Shown in pieces: positions 60,801 to 64,000 of a DNA stretch of 64,000 nt. This DNA is from an uncultured Oscillospiraceae bacterium (GTDB lineage: Bacteria > Bacillota > Clostridia > Oscillospirales > Oscillospiraceae). The stretch lies in the NCBI GenBank assembly GCA_944387065.1, contig CALXDM010000005.1, positions 1 through 64,000 of the forward strand, in the 5' to 3' direction. The notes under the pieces are model-generated. The model was not told where the DNA came from, did not search any database, and worked only from the letters and a program-made list of their open reading frames with translations. Both the position numbers and the translations under genes were made by a program. Every line of letters starts with the position of its first letter. The stretch's first letter is position 1.

Positions 60801-63800
60801 GGATTCCAGCCCACCAGTGCAATGTTGTCATTGGCAGACTCCACGCCCTCGGGATGGGCCAGTGCCGTTCCCGGCGTCTGAAGGGTCTCGATCCGTGTCA
60901 CACCCTCCCGCCAGCTTTGCGTCCCATGGTTGAATGCCTCAAATCCATTGGTGTTCCCGCTGATGACGAAGGTGATGGCCACCTGATCCTCGTCGGGTAC
61001 GCCGTCTCCGTTGATGTCCTCCGCCCACTGCGCCGTGAAGGTCACGTTCTCCCGGGGCATTTGGAACTGTGTCCCCCCGGTTGTAGGCATAGAATTGTTG
61101 GCGTAATCCTGGGTCGGCGTCACACTCCAGCCTAGGAAAAGCCACCCAGTAGCCGTGGGCTCCTCCTCGGCCACCATCTGGCTGCTGCCGGCCAGCAAAC
61201 CGGTAGCGCCGGTGGGCATCCCGGCCACCGTGGACGGGCCACTGCCCTCCAAGTAGGTGATGCTGTACTTGGTCTCGTCGCTGTCCGGTGTGCCATCGTT
61301 GTTCTCATCAGCACTATAAGTCAAGGTATACGTCGTGTTCTCATTGGGCACATTGGCGGGCAGCTCAGGGCTCCACCCCTCGGAGGCGATATTATCCCCT
61401 ACGCTCTCCACGCCTTCGGGATGGGCCAAGGCTGTCCCAGGGGTCTGCAGCGTCTCGATGGTGATCCTGCCCGCTTCCCATCTCTGGCTGCCGTAGGTAA
61501 AGGTGTCAAAGCCCTTATCATTCCCGCTGATCGTGAAGGTGATGGTCACCTGGCTGCCGTCCGCCACCCCATCGTTGTTGGCGTCTGTCACAAATGCCGC
61601 TGCATAGATCTGGGGGGCACTGGGCACCACTGTTGTTCCCGATATGATGGGAGGATTCCAGGTGTTGAACACCACGCCGTCACTGTTTGTATCAATAGGC
61701 GTGGGAATGCTGGTCAGCACATCCCCCGGCGTTTGATATCCCCCTTCGAAGAACACCTCTCCGCTGGTCCCTTCCACAAATCCAGTCAAAGAGTAGAATC
61801 TGATCTGCACATCCCATTGCGCTGTGAACGTCACATCCTGGGCGGGCATCTCATAGCTCTGCCCCGCCGCAGTGGGCACGCTGGTCACATCCACCCTCCA
61901 GCCAGTGAACTGATAGCCGTCTGCGGTGGGCACATCGGTAGGCACCGTCATGGGCTGCCCTGCCACCAGTCCGGTAACCTGAGCAGGCATACCGTTCAGG
62001 CTGGCAACACCGGTAGCGATCCCAGCATCATAACGCACGGTATACTGCCTCTCTCCACTGTCCGGCGTATTGTCGTTGTTCAGGTCAGCCTCATAAGTCA
62101 GGGTGTATGTCGTGTTCTCATTGGGCACGTCAGTTGTGGATGTGATGCTGGGCGTCCAGCCAACCATCGCGATGTCGTCGTTGGGAGTCTCCACACCCTG
62201 GGGATAGGCCAGGTTCTGACCCGGTGTCTGCAGCGTGACAATATCTGTTGTCGTTCCCGCCGGCCAGGTTTGACCACCATAGATAAATTCCGAGAAGCCA
62301 TTCGGGTTGCCATCCAGATGGAAAGTGATCTGAACCTGATCCTCGTCGGGCACGCCGTCTCCGTTGGTATCCGCTGTCCACTGGGCTGTAAAGGTCACGT
62401 TGGACAGCGGCATAGTGAAGCTATCCCCTGCACGAGTGGGCATGGGGTTCCCCTCATAGTCCTCCTCCGGAGTCACGCTCCAGCCCGTGAAGAGCCAGTT
62501 AGCGGCAGTCGGCACGTTGTCCTCCACGGCCTGGCTGCTACCCGCCGCCACGGTGACGGACGCTGGCAGGTTGGCCGCGCTGCCAACTGTTCCTGCTTGA
62601 TAGGTAATGGAGAAGTTTTCCTCACCATCCAGAACACCGTTATTGTTTAGATCCGGGCCATACTCCAGCGTATACGATCCGCCAGAGGTCGGAACATTCG
62701 TTTCCAGCTCAGGACTCCATCCAATCATCACGATGTTATCCCCGGTGCTCTCCACACCTTCCGGGTGCTCCAAGCGCTCACCCGGGGTCTGCAAGGTAGT
62801 GATGGTGTCCACACCTGCATCCCAACTCTGTCCGCCATGAGTGAATGCCTGGAAGCCGTTTGGATTGCCCGTCACCACAAAGGTGATCTCCACCTGCGTG
62901 CCATCTGGCGTACCATCGTTGTTGTCGTCGGTGGCGTAGATGGCATAGTACGTGGTGGGTACGGTGCCCACCTGCTCACTACGCAGGTCAGTACCGGTGG
63001 TGGCGTTCTCGTCGGTGTTCCAACCAACAAATACCACACCGTCGCTGGTGGTGTCCGTCGGCGTGGGCACGTTGGACAACGTCTCACCTGGCGTCTGGTA
63101 GCTGCTGACGCTGGTGCCCGTCTCGTCGTCAAATCCACGGTCGGACTCAAAGGTGATCTCCACGTCCCATTGAGCGGTGAACACCACGTCCTGGGCGGGC
63201 ATGACAAAGCTAACATCATACCAATACATAGCTCCCGGTGGAACTAAATTACTATCAGCCCCATCTATAGCATAAGGCCACCAGTCGGTAGGAATAGAGT
63301 TGTTATTGTGATCACTGGCGGGGATCACGGTCCAGCCAGTAAACTCATAGCTATCTGGCACAATCATCCGCGTATCACCGCCAACAAAATCCACTGGCTG
63401 GCCAGCTACCAAGCTGCTAAAAGGTGTGACAGCAGTATTACTGCTACTACCATCATCGCTCATCATGTGCCATTCAAACCCAGGCACACCATCCACGATA
63501 CCCGGATCAAAGGTGATGCTGTAATGCTCGTTCTCCTGGTCATCGGGCGTGTCATTATTATTCAGGTCGGCGCCATACTCCAGCGTATAGCTCCCGCCAC
63601 CCGCCGGCACAGTGGCATCCAACGGGGGATTCCAGCCGATCTCGGCGATGTTGTCCCCGGTGCTCTGCACACCATTGGGATGGGACAATGTATCGCCTGG
63701 GGTCTGCAGCGTCTCAATGGTGTCCTCACCCTGCGGCCAGCTCTGGCCGCCGTAGGTGAATGCCTGGAAGCCGTTGGAATTTCCGGTGATAGTAAAGGTG

Positions 63801-64000
63801 ACTGTTACCTGACGCTCATCCTCTGTGCCATCGTTGTTGGTGTCGTCCTTGTAGATGGCATAATAAGTGGTGTCCATGCTTGGCACACTCTCCCCGGACA
63901 GGCTGGTACCAGTGGTGGCGTTCTGATCGGTATTCCAGCCCACAAACACCACACCGTCGCTGTCGGTGTCCAGCGGGGTATCCGCGATGTTCAGTGGACC
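54857..64000 (-). CDS. Giant repetitive extracellular protein (partial, 5' end outside window)
   Basis: The frame is open to the window edge: 3047 codons plus stop, with the N-terminus missing. It consists of at least 13 beta-repeat modules ending F(T/R)A(Q/E/L)W, preceded by PTxxGYxFxGWSV and xMPxxNVxFTAQW, as in Listeria-Bacteroides/InlB B-repeat-like (Flg_new) domains. Eight are followed by linkers such as DANGDGVPDxxQV and five by DVQITF-type strands; further D-x-N-x-D-G motifs (DENNDGTPDSDE) suggest calcium binding. The C-terminus has a cadherin-like domain (SSWFKDSDTSVLTYSYSG) and a DUF5018-like domain (ITVWMPTGTNISRLRPSI), then 60 plain residues. No LPXTG, SLH or membrane anchor is visible at the C-terminus. 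Probably an adhesin. Confidence 0.85.
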   Translation of the reverse strand, partial: GPLNIADTPLDTDSDGVVFVGWNTDQNATTGTSLSGESVPSMDTTYYAIYKDDTNNDGTEDERQVTVTFTITGNSNGFQAFTYGGQSWPQGEDTIETLQTPGDTLSHPNGVQSTGDNIAEIGWNPPLDATVPAGGGSYTLEYGADLNNNDTPDDQENEHYSITFDPGIVDGVPGFEWHMMSDDGSSSNTAVTPFSSLVAGQPVDFVGGDTRMIVPDSYEFTGWTVIPASDHNNNSIPTDWWPYAIDGADSNLVPPGAMYWYDVSFVMPAQDVVFTAQWDVEITFESDRGFDDETGTSVSSYQTPGETLSNVPTPTDTTSDGVVFVGWNTDENATTGTDLRSEQVGTVPTTYYAIYATDDNNDGTPDGTQVEITFVVTGNPNGFQAFTHGGQSWDAGVDTITTLQTPGERLEHPEGVESTGDNIVMIGWSPELETNVPTSGGSYTLEYGPDLNNNGVLDGEENFSITYQAGTVGSAANLPASVTVAAGSSQAVEDNVPTAANWLFTGWSVTPEEDYEGNPMPTRAGDSFTMPLSNVTFTAQWTADTNGDGVPDEDQVQITFHLDGNPNGFSEFIYGGQTWPAGTTTDIVTLQTPGQNLAYPQGVETPNDDIAMVGWTPSITSTTDVPNENTTYTLTYEADLNNDNTPDSGERQYTVRYDAGIATGVASLNGMPAQVTGLVAGQPMTVPTDVPTADGYQFTGWRVDVTSVPTAAGQSYEMPAQDVTFTAQWDVQIRFYSLTGFVEGTSGEVFFEGGYQTPGDVLTSIPTPIDTNSDGVVFNTWNPPIISGTTVVPSAPQIYAAAFVTDANNDGVADGSQVTITFTISGNDKGFDTFTYGSQRWEAGRITIETLQTPGTALAHPEGVESVGDNIASEGWSPELPANVPNENTTYTLTYSADENNDGTPDSDETKYSITYLEGSGPSTVAGMPTGATGLLAGSSQMVAEEEPTATGWLFLGWSVTPTQDYANNSMPTTGGTQFQMPRENVTFTAQWAEDINGDGVPDEDQVAITFVISGNTNGFEAFNHGTQSWREGVTRIETLQTPGTALAHPEGVESANDNIALVGWNPEITASTVVPNDPTTYTLEYGADENNDGTPDSDEDRYSITYLGGDVSGAVRLPETQTGLLAGTSQTVSSTVPTTIGWIFTGWSVTPTQDYANSPMPTIGGESFLMPESDVVFTAQWTADANGDGVPDEEQVTITFTIDGNTAGFGAFRHGTQSWEEGVLSIQTLQTPNDVLAYPAGVEHAGDGIALVGWNPSIDGSTRVPTSDQSYTLVYGPDANNNDEPDEAETKYSIIYSAGTTVTGAGGLPSSATNVLSGTTQTVASEEPTATGWIFIGWTVSPAEDYAGNTMPTIGGESFLMPESDVVFTAQWTEDANGDGVPDSDQVAITFTISGNEEGFDTFTHGSQSWTAGVTIIETLQTPGTTLVSPTGVEYDGDNIAQVGWSPSLPSMVPSSPQSYELMYQADLNNDGTPDSEETKYTITYEVGFAGPAASNLPDPVANLVAGQMVSVSTQVPTAAGYEFTGWSVNVSGLPTTAGTEFAMPGRNVVFTAEWGVQITFDSDHGFVGETGNTVDGGFQIPGEILTGIPTPMDTDSDGVAFTGWLPAINESSTRVPNVSTTYVAQYETDENNDGIPDAQEQKYAVIYKEGSVSAPVTGMPRNVADVLAGSSQQVSSAAPEAEGYVFGGWSVYPGVGYDGNAISTTAGDTFLMPRSNVTFTAQWSQDANGDGIPDSEQVEITFTITGNPAGFDAFSHGSQNWSAGETTIVTYQEIGAWLVAPEGLESTEDNIAQVGWDPELPGLVPGTDRVYTLAYDSDVNNDDTPDSSETKYSVSYDPGIAGAAASGMPGTQSDLVAGQMVVVADETPTATGYRFTGWASNVAGLAERAGESFLMPGENVVFTAQWDVQITFLSSNGFDGESALSYDGGYQTPGQPLANIPTPRDIMTDRVVFTGWQPAIELGVTTVPAGPTVYIAQYSADENNDNRPDSEQVTITFYSEYGFVIAGAATKQIVTVQEPGAVLNIPDTPLDRSTDNVTFVGWNPDPDATDPITIPASVPAESVAYYAVYQTDENNNNVPDDQEGKFSIRYTGGIADEVTGLPATVQDVLAGSKQQVSMEQPTASGWIFTGWSVMPTSDGDNDPMPTTPGNSFTMPEQNVVFRAQWVEDANGDGVPDGDQVQLTFQSQYGFTNAGAHVTSIESLQTPGTVLTIPDSPLDTTADDVVFIGWQPGIDEGSTQVPDRAVTYIAVYEADANHNNRPDDQEEQYSVIYEAGIAGRGATGMPGNQSGLVAGQTVMVAQENPTAEGYQFIGWSVDVSGLPTMAGESFNMPGQDVVFTAQWEVRITFDSQSTGGFEQGSAPYQVYQRPGERLITPTPIDTDSDGVVFIGWDPAVSAGVTVVPDRPTTYTAQYATDSNNDNVPDDQEYRYTIRYVSGVAGTRATNLPDMVQDVLAGSTQTVSLDVPTADGYVFAGWNVFPATDYDGNSMPAIGGEIFRMPMGNVEFTALWSADTNGDGVPDEEQVEITFTITGNLAGFQSFTHGNQTWSAGETSITTLQTPGDTLAYPNGVDTAGDNVAVVGWTPEIPAGALVPATRITYQLVYGADLNNNNQPDDQENRFNITYLAGAASGEVSLTGMPNGQVNLVSGQRVEVSDQMPTATGYEFLGWSVEPSSVPTTPGSSFTMPNQNVVFTAQWFKDVNGDGVDDNQQATVTFVSKYGFVDEVSGAYVDGPIVTTQTIGELLDVPQLRAVPAGVNFHGWSEDPTANVGSDLSGIVVTADVTYYAAYNNGPQATQPVQIGTAVLANEFDRGGEPYTADLSSWFKDSDTSVLTYSYSGLTGGGSIQMDGSVLTYTPVDADEGTTVRFTVSATDGLDAASTEVQITVTRAAGISENNQILEVYISGQVGLAEINHGENGGIGSITVWMPTGTNISRLRPSIIHNGAVTVPLSDTFQNFSNGPVRYTVYSETGASKVYEVHVRVGNLRRAAPGMTFYQEAVILSQSGQSMDRAPISFKEDWEVVESAVDAVSTGLRSGMGLARRKS

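Noticed and set aside
58280..61135. Plus-strand ORF of 951 codons opposite the giant repeat protein
   Set aside because: It is an antisense shadow created by the periodic repeats; no ribosome-binding site logic, His/Arg/Gly-rich, and repeats only because the sense strand does.

Overview
The window looks like chromosomal DNA of a GC-rich Gram-positive gut-type Clostridium relative, most likely Oscillospiraceae (Flavonifractor / Intestinimonas / Lawsonibacter neighbourhood). The reasons are the strong GC bias, the clostridial glgC-glgD pair, a NadD-YqeK fusion, DUF421/DUF4363 neighbours, NrdR, SLH-domain and LCP cell-wall proteins, and sigma-A type promoters with 17-bp spacing. The family placement is an inference from gene content; no rRNA gene or other definitive marker is present.

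Layout, left to right. 60-6094: minus-strand carA-carB-guaA (carbamoyl phosphate and GMP synthesis), with a promoter and a leader terminator that suggests attenuation. 6220-8400: DUF421 and DUF4363 proteins, two very small hydrophilic ORFs, nrdR. 8495-11572: minus-strand tsaE-tsaB-upp joined by 4-nt overlaps, divergent from rodA across a 14-bp palindrome. 11681-12643: SLH-domain surface protein. 12947-14479: an AT-richer patch with two membrane proteins, one made of three tandem repeats, then tRNA-Ser(CGA). 14822-24876: a glycogen operon, glgB-glgC-glgD-glgA-GH13-ROK kinase-pgi, linking glucose 6-phosphate to storage polymer and back.

24924-28510: a second AT-richer patch around tRNA-Leu(UAG). 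It has a decayed tRNA-Leu 5' half, two membrane proteins and a 648-aa DUF4157 (eCIS-core, HELGH) protein, and is the best candidate for horizontally acquired accessory DNA. 28636-29445: a frameshifted NTF2-like gene divergent from an HxlR regulator. 29510-36590: metal homeostasis, with a P1B ATPase, a separate HMA metallochaperone, FeoA/FeoB, an ArsR-type sensor, an AraC regulator and a ZIP transporter; two AT-rich palindromes sit in front of the efflux genes. 36667-40003: cdd, DUF378, a YfcE-type phosphodiesterase and three small unrecognised genes.

40004-54101: a long minus-strand run of housekeeping genes, smc-ftsY-(72-aa protein)-rph-rdgB-yhbY-nadD/yqeK-LCP-rsfS-trpS-tagO/wecA-wecB-(250-aa protein). 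Between smc and ftsY lies a 197-bp tandem repeat that duplicates the 3' end of smc. 54108-54856 is largely non-coding and holds an IS3-family transposase remnant. 54857 to the window edge is one giant gene (at least 3047 codons, 5' end outside the window) for an extracellular protein of FTAQW-type repeats separated by D/N-rich, probably calcium-binding linkers.

No CRISPR array, rRNA or intact mobile element was seen. Positions and motifs are read from the sequence; family names are recognised by eye without a database search.
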